A DNA stretch of 64,000 bases, taken from contig NZ_CP021080.1 in assembly GCF_000802245.2 (NCBI RefSeq), positions 930,001-994,000 of the forward strand, in the 5' to 3' direction. Every line of letters starts with the position of its first letter. Position 1 is the stretch's first letter. The position numbers and the translations under genes were made by a program. Below are positions 8,151-16,824 of the stretch, piece after piece. The notes beneath the pieces are model-generated. The model searched no databases. It was not told the DNA's origin and saw nothing but the letters and a program-made list of their open reading frames with translations. Source of the stretch: Streptomyces pluripotens. Its GTDB lineage: Bacteria; Actinomycetota; Actinomycetes; Streptomycetales; Streptomycetaceae.

Positions 8151-8939
8151 TCAGACCAGGGACGCGTACAGACCGGGACGACGGTCCTTCAGGTACGGGT
8201 TGGTCTCCCGGGAGGCGGCCAGGAAGGCGGGGTCGACGTCGGCGAACACCAACTGCTCGGCACGGCCGGCACGAGTGCGGGCGATGCCATCGGGGCCAGC
8301 GAGGGTGGAGAGCCCGACGAACTCGAACTCCCGTTCCTCACCGACCCGGTTCACGTAGGCGACGTACATCTGGTTCTCGAAGGCCCGCACCGGGATCACC
8401 GACTCGGCGACGAACTGGAACGGGTGCATCTGCGCGGTCGGGACGACGAGGAGGTCGGTGCCGGCCAGGGCGTGGGCGCGGACGTTCTCCGGGAACTCGA
8501 CGTCGTAGCAGATCATCAGGCCCACGGTCAGACCGTTCAGCTCGGCCTGGACGACCGGCCCCTCCCCCGGGGTGAAGTGGTCGCGCTCAAAGCAGCCGAA
8601 GAGGTGTGTCTTGCGGTAGTTCGCCAGCCGGGTGCCGTCGGCGGAGATCAGCTGGGCGGAGTTGTAGACGGTCCCGCCATCCCGCTCCGGGTAGCCGTAG
8701 GCGATGGCGAGTCCGTGCCGGACCGCGGTCTCGGCCACCGCATCGGCGGAGTCACCGTCGGCGGGCTCGGCGAGTCGGGCGATGTCGTCACCGATCGCGT
8801 ACCCGGTGAGGAACATCTCCGGCACGGCCAGCAGCCCGGCGCCCGCGGCGGCCGCACGGCCCGCGGCCTCGTCAAGGACCTTGAGGTTCTCGACGACTGA
8901 GCCGGGGCAGCCGGAGCTCTGGAGCAGGGCGGTGCGCAT
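8151..8939 (-). CDS. davA: Carbon-nitrogen hydrolase, probable 5-aminopentanamidase (DavA-like)
   Basis: A 262-residue member of the nitrilase superfamily with the full Glu-Lys-Cys triad: E41 in VPEMFLTGY, K110 in YRKTHLF and C144 in MICYDVEFPE. In Pseudomonas, DavA hydrolyses the 5-aminovaleramide formed from lysine by DavB. Gene adjacency, order and enzyme classes here reproduce that pathway, which would give 5-aminovalerate and ammonia. It is the first gene of the pair, with GAGG ahead of the ATG. No specific regulator lies beside it. Other omega-amidase or nitrilase substrates cannot be excluded from sequence alone. Confidence 0.8.
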   Translation of the reverse strand: MRTALLQSSGCPGSVVENLKVLDEAAGRAAAAGAGLLAVPEMFLTGYAIGDDIARLAEPADGDSADAVAETAVRHGLAIAYGYPERDGGTVYNSAQLISADGTRLANYRKTHLFGCFERDHFTPGEGPVVQAELNGLTVGLMICYDVEFPENVRAHALAGTDLLVVPTAQMHPFQFVAESVIPVRAFENQMYVAYVNRVGEEREFEFVGLSTLAGPDGIARTRAGRAEQLVFADVDPAFLAASRETNPYLKDRRPGLYASLV

Positions 8940-9137
8940 GCGTGATCCTCACCGGTACGGAGGGGGTTCGGGGGACAGTTAGACGGTACGGCCGGCGCGC
9001 TCGGCCGGACAAGCAGGAGCCGTTGCGCGCCGGTGCGCGGTTCATTGCGCGGACCGGGGCTCCGGCGGTGATTCGTTGCGCGTGCGAGGAGGCCGGCACC
9101 GCTCTCCGAGGGGCACGGGGCGCGTACCCGTACCCGC

Positions 9138-9189
9138 GCCCTGGGCAGGAGAGGGTCGCTCGTGGGAGCAGCCGCCTCCCGCCCAGGGC
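9138..9189 (-). terminator. Hairpin terminator after the conservon genes
   Basis: GCCCTGGGCAGGAG (9138-9151) pairs with CTCCCGCCCAGGGC (9176-9189) at 13 of 14 positions across a 24-base loop. It lies 26 bases beyond the stop of the DUF742 gene, on the side expected for terminating the cvn operon. Confidence 0.6.
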
Positions 9190-9214
9190 CGGGACGGCGT
9201 GCGCGGGTGCGACC

Positions 9215-9595
9215 CTAGATCTCCCGCAACCGCGCCACGATCTCCCGCAGCAGCCCGGGATCGGCGGACGGACCGGTGGGCAGTACCCGGTGGGGTGCGT
9301 CGATCCGGATCAGATCCTCCTCGGCCAGATCGGCCAGGAGGACGCGGACCACGGTCAGGGGCAGGTCCGCGTCCGCGGCCAGCTCGGCCACCGGACGCGG
9401 GCCCCGCCGGACGAGATCGAGCAGGGCGGCACGAGCATGGTCGAGACCGGGTCCCGGGCCATCGATCTCCAGCGCGGTGACCCGGGACATCAGGTCGATG
9501 GCGTACCCGCCCTCGGGCCGGGTACGGCCCCGGGTCACCGTGTAGGGGCGCACCATCGACCCGGTCTCGTCCTCGTACCAGTGCTCTTCGCTCAC
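9215..9595 (-). CDS. DUF742 protein, CvnC-type conservon component
   Basis: A 126-residue protein with the DUF742 pattern: MVRPYTVTRGRT near residues 14-25, then a winged-helix-like region LVRRGPRPVAELAADADLPLTVVRVLLADLAEEDLI. In conservons, CvnC is a small cytosolic partner of the CvnB Roadblock protein and the CvnD GTPase. The GTG start at 9595, seven bases after the cvnB stop, is preferred over longer in-frame starts inside cvnB. No CvnD gene follows; the next gene leftward is davA. The protein is probably a DNA-binding or GTPase-scaffold component (inference). Confidence 0.85.
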   Translation of the reverse strand: MSEEHWYEDETGSMVRPYTVTRGRTRPEGGYAIDLMSRVTALEIDGPGPGLDHARAALLDLVRRGPRPVAELAADADLPLTVVRVLLADLAEEDLIRIDAPHRVLPTGPSADPGLLREIVARLREI

Positions 9596-9602
9596 CGGGT
9601 GA

Positions 9603-10040
9603 TCATGGGGTGGCGCGGGCGGCAGCGTCCAGGTGGCGTCCGAGGCGACGGACGAGCAGGGCCATCTCGTGGGCGAGCTGTCCGACATCGGTGCCTGCCT
9701 CGCTGAGGACAGCGAGCCGGCTGCCGTGCCCGGCCGGGGTGATGAAGAGGTAGGCGTCGTCCAGCATCACCATGGTCTGCCGCACCCTGCCCGCGGCGAA
9801 CCGCTCCCCCACGGACCCGGCCAAGCTGTGGAAGCCGGAGCAGACGGCGGCCAGGTGTTCGATGTCGCGCCGACTCATGCCGTCCGAGCTGCTGAGCGGA
9901 AGGCCGTCGGCGGTGAGCAGCACGGCCTGCCGGACGTGGTCGGTGCGGGCCACGAGGTCGTCCAGCAACCAGCCGAGGTCCGTGCCGGGTGCCCCGGCGG
10001 GCGTGGGGAACTGCTCGGGGGTCTGGTCGTCACCGGGCAT
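9603..10040 (-). CDS. Roadblock/LC7-domain protein, CvnB-type
   Basis: A 145-residue single Roadblock/LC7 domain. Its hallmark region LDDLVARTDHVRQAVLLTADGLPLSSS lies at about residues 26-52. Such proteins act as GAP-like or scaffolding partners of MglA/CvnD small GTPases. The ATG at 10040 overlaps the 3' end of the histidine-kinase gene by 11 bases, so translation is coupled. It is followed after seven bases by the DUF742 gene. The cognate GTPase is absent from this locus, so this protein must work with a CvnD from another conservon or act without one. Confidence 0.9.
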   Translation of the reverse strand: MPGDDQTPEQFPTPAGAPGTDLGWLLDDLVARTDHVRQAVLLTADGLPLSSSDGMSRRDIEHLAAVCSGFHSLAGSVGERFAAGRVRQTMVMLDDAYLFITPAGHGSRLAVLSEAGTDVGQLAHEMALLVRRLGRHLDAAARATP

Positions 10041-12405
10041 GATCGGTGTCCGTCCCTTCGTCGGCGTGAGTGGTCGGGACGCCCGAGCCGGTCGGGACGT
10101 CACCGGTCGCAGGCAGGCCCCTGCGGCCCCGGTCGAGGCCGCGCTGGAAGGCACCGAAGATCGCGCGCATCTCGTCGGCGTCGGCCTCTCGCCCGGCTGC
10201 CGTCTCCGGTGGGGGTGCCTCGTCCCGCAACTCGGGCACGAGGGAGGTCTGGCGGATCCGGGTCGGCAGCGCCGCGCCGGCCTCCGGTCCGGAAACGGAC
10301 GTCGGGCGCGTGCTCGCCGGCGGCTGCGGTGCGTTCGGCCCCGGCCCGGCGGACGCGGCGGAGCGCCTCCTCACCGGCAGCTCCCGGACCTCGGCCGTCA
10401 TCTCGGCGGCCGGCGGGTGCGCCGTCGCCCCCGTCTCCCGCGCCCCGGCCGCCGCGGGCCGACGCGCTCCGGTCCCGGCCGCCGCGGCCACCGGTTCCAG
10501 CACCGCCAGGACCCGCTCCGGGAGCAGCACCACTGCCGTCGTGCCCCCGTACGGCGAGTCGCGGAGATTCACCTCGATGCCGTGCCGGGCGGCGAGACGG
10601 CCCACGACGTACAGGCCGAGCCGGTCGTGTCGGGTGGGGTCGAAGCTGTCCGGGTCGGTGAGGGTGCGGTGGGCCCCGGCACGCTGTTCGGCGTCGAGGC
10701 CGAGCCCCTTGTCGTCGATCTCCAGGACGAAACCGCTGCCGACCTGCCCGGTGCGCAGGGTCACCTGGGTGTGCGGTGGCGAGAACACCGTGGCGTTCTC
10801 CAGCAGTTCGGCGATCAGGTGGACCACGTCGGCGACTGCGTCCGCCGCGACGCCGACCTCCGCCATCGGCGGCACCACCACGCGTGCATAGTCCTCGATC
10901 TCACCGACGGCCGAGGCGACGACTTCGGCGATGGGCACCGGCCGGCGCCAGCGCCGTCCGGGCGCAGCGCCGGAGAGGATGATCAGGCTCTCCGCGTGCC
11001 GGCGCATGCGCGTGGTCAGGTGGTCGATACGGAACAGTTCGCGCAGGACGTCCGGATCGTCGGTGCGGCGCTCCAGCGTGTCGACGAGTTTCAGCTGCCG
11101 GTGCACCAGCGCCTGGCTGCGCCGTGCGATGTTGAGCAGGACGGCGAACAGGCCCCGGCGCAGGGTGGCCTGTCGGACGGCGGCTTCAACGGCGGCCAGA
11201 CGCGCGGCGTTGAAGGACCGGCTGACCTGTCCGATCTCGTCGTCGTGGAGGTCGGCGGCGGCCAGTGGCGGCGCCTCGGTCACCGCGTCCACCTCCTCGC
11301 CGGCACTCAATCGGCCCATGACGTCGGGCAGCTGACGGGAAGTCAGCAGATCGGCGGCGTCCCGCAGGGCCTCCAGACGGCTGGAGATGCGTCGCGCACC
11401 GCGCACCGCGAACCATAGCGACAGCGCCACGGCAGCCAGGCCGACGGCGCCGATGACGGCCGTCTTGGCCAGTTCCCGGTAGGCGAAGGTCCGCCCGCGC
11501 GCGGCGGAGTTCTCGGCGGCTCGGGAACACAACTGCATGTAGCGTTTGACGGCCCGGTCAGTGGTCGACCGCCAGCTGTCCGCCGCGACGGCCCGGTCGG
11601 CTCCACCCGCACCGGCCCGCAGCAGCGCGTCCTCGCCCCGCGTCAACGAACGGTACAGGTCGTCCCGTTGGAACTGCTCGAACAGAGCGCGGGAGTCGGC
11701 GGGCAGATCCGGCACGTACGTCCGTTCGAACACGCGTCGGTCCTCGATGGTCGCGGTCAGGGTGTCGTACTGCCGGTCCGTCAGGGTGCCGGCCGCCCGG
11801 GCGCCGGCGACCAGGGCGTCCTCCCGGGACACGAACTCCCGCACCCGGACCAGCTCGATGACGACCTGTGCCTCACGGGCGAGCTGCCCGGCCTGCAGGG
11901 CGGTGAGCGTGGACTGTACGTCGAAACCCGGCTCCACGAGCGCACTGTACTCGTCGACAGCCCGGTCCCAGGTGATGTCCCGAGACAGCACGCGCCCGCG
12001 CAGACCGTCCAGCGTGCCGGTGGCCGTCACCATGGCGTCCAAGGCCTGCCGCTGCCGTGCGGTGAGCCGGTCCCGGTCGCCGCCCCGGATGGCCTGCCGC
12101 ATGGCGTCCACAGCCCGGTCGGTGCGGCGCTGCTGCTCCAGCAGCCGCGCCGCGGTGGCGGTATCGAGGCTGGCACCCAGGTACGCGGCGGACATCCGGC
12201 GCTCGATCTGGATCTGCCCGATCGCGGTGTCCACGGGGGTGCCGAAGTCCTCGTACACCCCCTGGAGCCGGACCAACGCGCGCAGTTCGGCGGTGACGGA
12301 CACCATGGCGAAGCTCCACAGGGCCATCAGGGCGACGGCCGGGGCGAGCGCGAGCGCCACGATCCGCGCACGGACGGTGGGAGGACGGCCGAGGGGCCAG
12401 CGCAT
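10030..12405 (-). CDS. Nitrate/nitrite-sensor-like histidine kinase, CvnA-type
   Basis: A 791-residue membrane protein. A first transmembrane helix (about residues 14-36) is followed by an extracytoplasmic NIT-like helical domain (about 40-305), a second helix (about 313-334), a HAMP-like linker and a HATPase_c domain (about 500-630). The N box ELLENATVFSP has N537, the G1 box is DDKGLGL (564-570), and GLYVVGRLAARHGI and the terminal GGTTAVVLLP are also present. The final 160 residues are low-complexity Pro/Ala/Arg-rich. The typical H-box is replaced by IDHLTTRMRRHAESL, so autophosphorylation is uncertain. It heads the cvnABC operon. Confidence 0.9.
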   Translation of the reverse strand: MRWPLGRPPTVRARIVALALAPAVALMALWSFAMVSVTAELRALVRLQGVYEDFGTPVDTAIGQIQIERRMSAAYLGASLDTATAARLLEQQRRTDRAVDAMRQAIRGGDRDRLTARQRQALDAMVTATGTLDGLRGRVLSRDITWDRAVDEYSALVEPGFDVQSTLTALQAGQLAREAQVVIELVRVREFVSREDALVAGARAAGTLTDRQYDTLTATIEDRRVFERTYVPDLPADSRALFEQFQRDDLYRSLTRGEDALLRAGAGGADRAVAADSWRSTTDRAVKRYMQLCSRAAENSAARGRTFAYRELAKTAVIGAVGLAAVALSLWFAVRGARRISSRLEALRDAADLLTSRQLPDVMGRLSAGEEVDAVTEAPPLAAADLHDDEIGQVSRSFNAARLAAVEAAVRQATLRRGLFAVLLNIARRSQALVHRQLKLVDTLERRTDDPDVLRELFRIDHLTTRMRRHAESLIILSGAAPGRRWRRPVPIAEVVASAVGEIEDYARVVVPPMAEVGVAADAVADVVHLIAELLENATVFSPPHTQVTLRTGQVGSGFVLEIDDKGLGLDAEQRAGAHRTLTDPDSFDPTRHDRLGLYVVGRLAARHGIEVNLRDSPYGGTTAVVLLPERVLAVLEPVAAAAGTGARRPAAAGARETGATAHPPAAEMTAEVRELPVRRRSAASAGPGPNAPQPPASTRPTSVSGPEAGAALPTRIRQTSLVPELRDEAPPPETAAGREADADEMRAIFGAFQRGLDRGRRGLPATGDVPTGSGVPTTHADEGTDTDHAR

Positions 12406-12415
12406 GGGGAACCTG

Positions 12416-12499
12416 CCGGGGTTACCAGTCGGTACAAAGTGCGGGACAACCTACGGGATCGCCGCCCCGCACCGCAATGGTGACCTGCGGTAACCCCGG
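12416..12499. promoter_or_regulatory. Spaced 11-bp inverted repeat upstream of the conservon operon
   Basis: CCGGGGTTACC (12416-12426) and GGTAACCCCGG (12489-12499) are exact inverted copies separated by 62 bases. They span the interval between the cvnA start and the stop of the next gene. They could be a looping pair of operator half-sites or a terminator stem for the upstream operon. No known regulator consensus is recognised. Confidence 0.4.
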
Positions 12500-12500
12500 G

Positions 12501-13961
12501 TTATCTCTGGGGCATACGGAAGGTGGTGAGGACCGCAGCATGGTCCGAGGGCCAGTCGTTGCCCGCCACGTCAGGCCAGGGACACGGGGTTCCGGTGACC
12601 AGGGTGCGCGAGTCGAGCACGGTCAGGCCGCGGTGCAGGACGTAGTCGATCCGGTCCTGCGGCTCGGGCCGGCCGCTGCCGTCCTCGTGCACGGGGTGGA
12701 TCGGCGACCAGGTGTGACCGGGCTCGGCAACGGGATCGGGGTGCGCCTCGCGGTAGGAGTCGGCGAACCCCGCCCGCTCGGCCGCCCGGGTCACCGGCCA
12801 CTCCACCCCGGGCCAGTCGAGGTGCGAGGGGCAATTGAAGTCACCGACGAGGACGACCGGTACGCCCTCGCCCGAGGACTCCTCGATCCGCTGCAACGCG
12901 TCCCGCATCTGCGTGAGTCGCAGCTCCTCGTGGGCGATCAGGACAGCGGCCGGCAACCCGTCGAAGACGGCTTCGTACGGCCCGTACGGCGTGTAGTGCA
13001 GATGCGCGGTCCACAAGTCGACCTCACGGCCCGGGGCCATGGAGATCCGGACACCCGCGGCACCGTAGAAGCCGACGTCCGGATCGCCGAAGCGGGCCGT
13101 GATCGGGTGACGGCTGAGCACGCCCAGGTTCTCACCGGCCCGGTGGTGGTACCAGCCGAGTGCCTCGGCCAGCTCCTGCGCGGCGGTGCCGCCGGTCTCC
13201 TGCAGTCCGACGACGTCGGCGCCGCTGTCCAGAATGACCTTGAGTTGCTTGGTCCGGTGGTCGTCGATCGGGCTGCCGCCGAGCCAAAGGTTCCAGCTCA
13301 GCACCCGGAGCTCGGGTGCCACCAGCTGCCGCAGGTCCTCGGCCGTGACACCGGCCAGGCTCTCCCGCACGGTCCGGCCGGGCGCCGCGCCGATCGGCGC
13401 GAGGGACGGCACGGCCAGTACGGCGCACCCGGCGGCCTCGGCGGAGGCCACCCCGGTCTCGGTGTCCTCGACCGCGACGCAGGCCGCCGGGTCGACGCCG
13501 AGGGCACGGCACGCGGCGAGGTAGGGATCGGGGGCGGGTTTGGTGCGGGCGGTGTCGTCGGCGGTGACGGAGGCCGCGAACCGTCCGGCGCCCAGGGCGT
13601 CGAGGACGACGTCGGCGACCGCACGCGGGGACGCGGTGACCAGGGCGGTGGGGACGCCGCACGCGGCCAGCTCGGCCAACAGGTCCAGGGCGCCGGGCCG
13701 GGGCACGATCTGGGTGCGGACCCGTTCGGTGAACTCGCGGTGCAGCTCGGCGGCGAGGTCCGCCTCCGGCCGGCCGGTTGCGGCGCTGAGCCAGACGGCT
13801 GTGTACTCGACCGGACGGCCTAGCACGTCCGGCTGGTCGGCCTCGGTCAGCGGGCGGCCGGCGACCTGCTCGACCGCCTCCCACCACAGGCGCTCGGTGT
13901 CCACGAGCGTGCCGTCCATATCGAAGAGAACGGCCTGGAGCGGGAGTCGGGTGTGGGGGGT
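12501..13961 (-). CDS. Two-domain HAD phosphatase / endonuclease-exonuclease-phosphatase fusion
   Basis: The protein joins two complete hydrolase domains in 486 residues. Residues ~5-200 are a beta-phosphoglucomutase-like HAD domain: nucleophile D14 and acid D16 in LFDMDGTLVDTE, Ser/Thr in VTASPRA, K141 in TKPAPDPY and D166 in VEDTETG. Residues ~218-482 are an EEP (metal-dependent phosphodiesterase) domain with N224 in SWNLWL, E255 in LQETGG, D374 and N376 in VGDFN, and the terminal D473-H474 in PSDHAAV. The GTG start has AAGGAAG 8 bases upstream; an ATG at 13982 overlapping the ABC ATPase stop is the alternative. It is the last gene of a five-gene importer operon. Substrate unknown; an imported phosphate ester or diester is likely. 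Confidence 0.85.
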   Translation of the reverse strand, partial: TPHTRLPLQAVLFDMDGTLVDTERLWWEAVEQVAGRPLTEADQPDVLGRPVEYTAVWLSAATGRPEADLAAELHREFTERVRTQIVPRPGALDLLAELAACGVPTALVTASPRAVADVVLDALGAGRFAASVTADDTARTKPAPDPYLAACRALGVDPAACVAVEDTETGVASAEAAGCAVLAVPSLAPIGAAPGRTVRESLAGVTAEDLRQLVAPELRVLSWNLWLGGSPIDDHRTKQLKVILDSGADVVGLQETGGTAAQELAEALGWYHHRAGENLGVLSRHPITARFGDPDVGFYGAAGVRISMAPGREVDLWTAHLHYTPYGPYEAVFDGLPAAVLIAHEELRLTQMRDALQRIEESSGEGVPVVLVGDFNCPSHLDWPGVEWPVTRAAERAGFADSYREAHPDPVAEPGHTWSPIHPVHEDGSGRPEPQDRIDYVLHRGLTVLDSRTLVTGTPCPWPDVAGNDWPSDHAAVLTTFRMPQR

Positions 13962-13978
13962 CACGTGGATGTCTTCCT

Positions 13979-15064
13979 TCATTTCTGCGTACGTTCGGCC
14001 ACCAGTACCGGCCGCTCGGGCAGCGACACGGTCACGGCGGCTGAGATACCAAGCCCGGCAGCATCGTGGACGGGCAGGTCGGCCTTGACCTCCGTGCCGT
14101 CGGCGAGCTGCACGGTGACACGGACGACGGCGCCCAAGAAGGACGTGGCGACGACCCGGCCGGTGCCCTGCTCGTCCGCCCGGACCCGCACGGCCTCGGG
14201 CCGCACCAGCACGTCCACCTCAGTGACGGCCGGTGCTTCGCCGTCCGCGGGCAGCCGCTGCCCGAGTACCTCGACCGTGCCGTCCTTCAGCTCGCCCGGT
14301 ATCCGGCTCATGGTGCCGACGAACTCGGCGACGAAAGCGGTGGCGGGACGGCCGTACAGTTCGGCGGGCCCGGCGCACTGTTCGAGGCGGCCGGCGCGCA
14401 TGACCGCGACCCGGTCGGCGACCGAAAGGGCCTCTTCCTGGTCGTGGGTGACGAACAGCGTGGTGATGCCGAGTTCCTGCTGGATCCTGCGGATCTCCTC
14501 GCGCAGAGTCAGGCGCACCTTGGCGTCCAGCGCGGACAGCGGCTCGTCGAGCAGCAGCACCCGCGGGCGCAGGGCGAGTGCCCGGGCGAGCGCGATGCGC
14601 TGCTGCTGCCCGCCGGAGAGCTGGTGCGGGTAGCGCTCCCCCTTGTCACCCAGGCCGACCAGGTCCAGCAACTCGGCGGCACGGGAACGCCGTTCGGCCG
14701 TACGCACCTTGCGCATGCGCAGCCCAAAGGCGACGTTGTCGAGCGCGGTCAGGTGCGGGAAGAGGCTGTAGGACTGGAAGACCATACCGGCATCGCGCCG
14801 ATGGGCGGGTACTCGTGTGACGTCCTCGCCGCCGACCAGTACTGCGCCGGAGTCCGGGTGCTCGAACCCGGCGAGCATGCGCAGGGCGGTGGTCTTGCCG
14901 CAACCGGACGGGCCTAGCAGGGCCAGCAGTTCGCCGGGCTGGACGGTCAGGTCGAGCCCGTCGAGGGCGACGGTGTGCCCGAAGGCACGGCGCAGGGCAC
15001 GGAACTCGACGGTCGCGGCGTCGGCCTGTGCGGTCTTCTCGTTCTCTGCAGCGGTGAGGGTCAT
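13979..15064 (-). CDS. ABC transporter ATP-binding protein (PotA/FbpC/PhnT type)
   Basis: A 361-residue importer ATPase. Walker A GPSGCGKTT is at residues 51-59, the Q-loop FQSYSLFPHL near 96-105, the signature LSGGQQQR at 149-156, Walker B LLLDEPLSALD from 170 and the switch His in VTHDQEEA. A C-terminal TOBE domain (about 265-361) is typical of importers for iron, polyamines, sulfate or phosphonates. The ATG at 15064 is chosen over a Pro-rich upstream extension because the conserved domain starts soon after it and GGGA precedes it. It lies 13 bases after the inner permease gene and just before the HAD-EEP fusion. Confidence 0.9.
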   Translation of the reverse strand: MTLTAAENEKTAQADAATVEFRALRRAFGHTVALDGLDLTVQPGELLALLGPSGCGKTTALRMLAGFEHPDSGAVLVGGEDVTRVPAHRRDAGMVFQSYSLFPHLTALDNVAFGLRMRKVRTAERRSRAAELLDLVGLGDKGERYPHQLSGGQQQRIALARALALRPRVLLLDEPLSALDAKVRLTLREEIRRIQQELGITTLFVTHDQEEALSVADRVAVMRAGRLEQCAGPAELYGRPATAFVAEFVGTMSRIPGELKDGTVEVLGQRLPADGEAPAVTEVDVLVRPEAVRVRADEQGTGRVVATSFLGAVVRVTVQLADGTEVKADLPVHDAAGLGISAAVTVSLPERPVLVAERTQK

Positions 15065-15077
15065 GGCGGTGTATCCC

Positions 15078-15902
15078 TTAAGGGGCGGTACGGGAGGGGC
15101 GGCGGCCGGCGGCGGTGGCAAGAACCAACAGCAGCAGCCAGGTCATGAGCAGGCTGAGCACGGAGACGGCGACGGACATCTGGGCCTGCGCGCCGCTGAT
15201 GTTGACGATCCACACGGCGAAGGGGCGGTAGCCCAGCAGCTGGGCGACGGTGAACTCGCCGAGCACCAACGCGAGCGTGAGGAACGAGGCGTTGAGCAGG
15301 GCGCCGCGCATGTTCGGCAACACGGCCCGCACCAGGGCCACCGGCCAGCTCGCGCCGCAGCTGCGGGCGGCCTCCACCAGGGTGCGCACGTCGACGGCGC
15401 GCAGTCCGGCGTCCAGAGCCCGGTAGACGAACGGCAGCGCCATCACGACGTACGCCATGACGAGGACGAACGGGAACGTGGGGTTCTGGATCGCCACCAA
15501 CGTCTGGAAGAACGGGGTGCGCGAGAGGTACTCGGGCCCCCATTTCAGGACCGTGCTGACACCGACCACGAACGCGATGGGAGGGACGACCAGCGGCAGC
15601 GAGCAGACCACTTCCACCACCGGCCGCAGCCTGGGCGCGCCGAGTCGCAGCGCGACCATGGCCGGGACCATGAGCAGCAGGTCGATGACGATCGTGGCGG
15701 CGGCCAGCTCCAGTGACAGCCCCAGGCTGCTCAGGAATCCGTCGGTGGAGAAGATCCGCGTGTAGGCGTCGAAGTTGATGCCCTGCCCCGGCACATCGAC
15801 GGTGAAGATCACGGACGAGGCGAGCGGGACGAGGAAGTACAGGGCCGCAGCGACCAGGACGGTCCCGCGACCGGGCCGGATGCGGTGGGTCAGGCGAGCC
15901 AT
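15078..15902 (-). CDS. ABC transporter permease (second subunit)
   Basis: A 274-residue permease with six predicted transmembrane helices. The EAA loop region EAARSCGASWPVALVRAVLPNMRG (about 187-210) contacts the ATPase. It belongs to the binding-protein-dependent family that pairs with Fe(III)/polyamine/2-aminoethylphosphonate-type solute-binding proteins. The ATG start overlaps the 3' end of the other permease gene by 13 bases. The two permeases form the heterodimeric pore. Confidence 0.88.
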   Translation of the reverse strand: MARLTHRIRPGRGTVLVAAALYFLVPLASSVIFTVDVPGQGINFDAYTRIFSTDGFLSSLGLSLELAAATIVIDLLLMVPAMVALRLGAPRLRPVVEVVCSLPLVVPPIAFVVGVSTVLKWGPEYLSRTPFFQTLVAIQNPTFPFVLVMAYVVMALPFVYRALDAGLRAVDVRTLVEAARSCGASWPVALVRAVLPNMRGALLNASFLTLALVLGEFTVAQLLGYRPFAVWIVNISGAQAQMSVAVSVLSLLMTWLLLLVLATAAGRRPSRTAP

Positions 15903-16801
15903 CGTGCGCTCCGTCGTTGCAGGGGCAGGTACACGGCCATCACCAGGCCCGCGACCAGGACCATGTCCAGGCTGAGGGCCAGCGCCACGTGCTCCTGGCC
16001 GACCAGCACGTTGCCGGAGAGCGCGTCGGCGATCTGCAGCGTGACCAGCGGGATCGAGCTGCCGACGATGGCGTCCGCGGTGGCGTACGCGGCAAAAGCG
16101 CTGCCGAACAGCAGCACGTAGCCGCCGAGCAGGGACGGGGCGAGCACCGGCAGCGCCACGTGCCGCCAGTACTGCGCGTGCGTGGCGCCGTTGTTCTGCG
16201 CGGCCTCACGCCACTGCGAGCGCAGGCCGTCCAGCGCGGGCGTGATGGTGAGAACCATCATCGGGATGAGGAAGTACAGGTAGACGACCGTCAGGCCCCA
16301 GAAGCTGTAGAGGTCCCAGCCCTTGTCCCGCAGGTGCAGGTGCTGGGTGAGCACACCGGAGTTGCCGAGGGTGGCGACGAAGGCGAAGGCGAGCGGGACA
16401 CCTCCGAAGTTGGCCAGTACCCCGGAGGCGGTCAGCACGGCCTCGCGCAGCGCGCGGAACCTCGACGTGACCACGGCCTGAGCGAGCAGCAGCCCGCATA
16501 CGGTGCCGATCGCGGCACAAACCGCGGACAGCTTGACGCTGCCGATCAGAGCCGTCAGGTAGGCGCCGTGCAGCGAGGCGTCGAGGTTGGCGGTGGTGTA
16601 CGAGGTGGCACCGGTGGCCGGGTCCTTGACCGTGAAGGCGCCGTTCAGCAGGGCGACCACGGGGATGCCGAAGGCGATCGCCGTGAAAGCGAGCAGCGGA
16701 ACGACGGGCAGCCACCCGGCGGCGCCGCGCCGCCGCGTGGAGGCGGCGGTCGCGGCACCGGCCCGGGTGGGCGCGTTCGCAGGAGTGGATGTGAGAGTCA
16801 T
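15890..16801 (-). CDS. ABC transporter permease (first subunit)
   Basis: A 303-residue permease. A short basic Ala/Thr-rich N-terminus is followed by six hydrophobic helices and the EAA motif WREAAQNNGATHAQYWRHVALPVLAP (about 195-220). Its start at 16801 is chosen because the upstream in-frame extension overlaps the solute-binding gene. It lies 23 bases downstream of that gene and overlaps the next permease by 13 bases, so the transport genes form one operon. Confidence 0.88.
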   Translation of the reverse strand: MTLTSTPANAPTRAGAATAASTRRRGAAGWLPVVPLLAFTAIAFGIPVVALLNGAFTVKDPATGATSYTTANLDASLHGAYLTALIGSVKLSAVCAAIGTVCGLLLAQAVVTSRFRALREAVLTASGVLANFGGVPLAFAFVATLGNSGVLTQHLHLRDKGWDLYSFWGLTVVYLYFLIPMMVLTITPALDGLRSQWREAAQNNGATHAQYWRHVALPVLAPSLLGGYVLLFGSAFAAYATADAIVGSSIPLVTLQIADALSGNVLVGQEHVALALSLDMVLVAGLVMAVYLPLQRRSARWLA

Positions 16802-16824
16802 GTCGGTGACGCAGCTCCGGGGCC

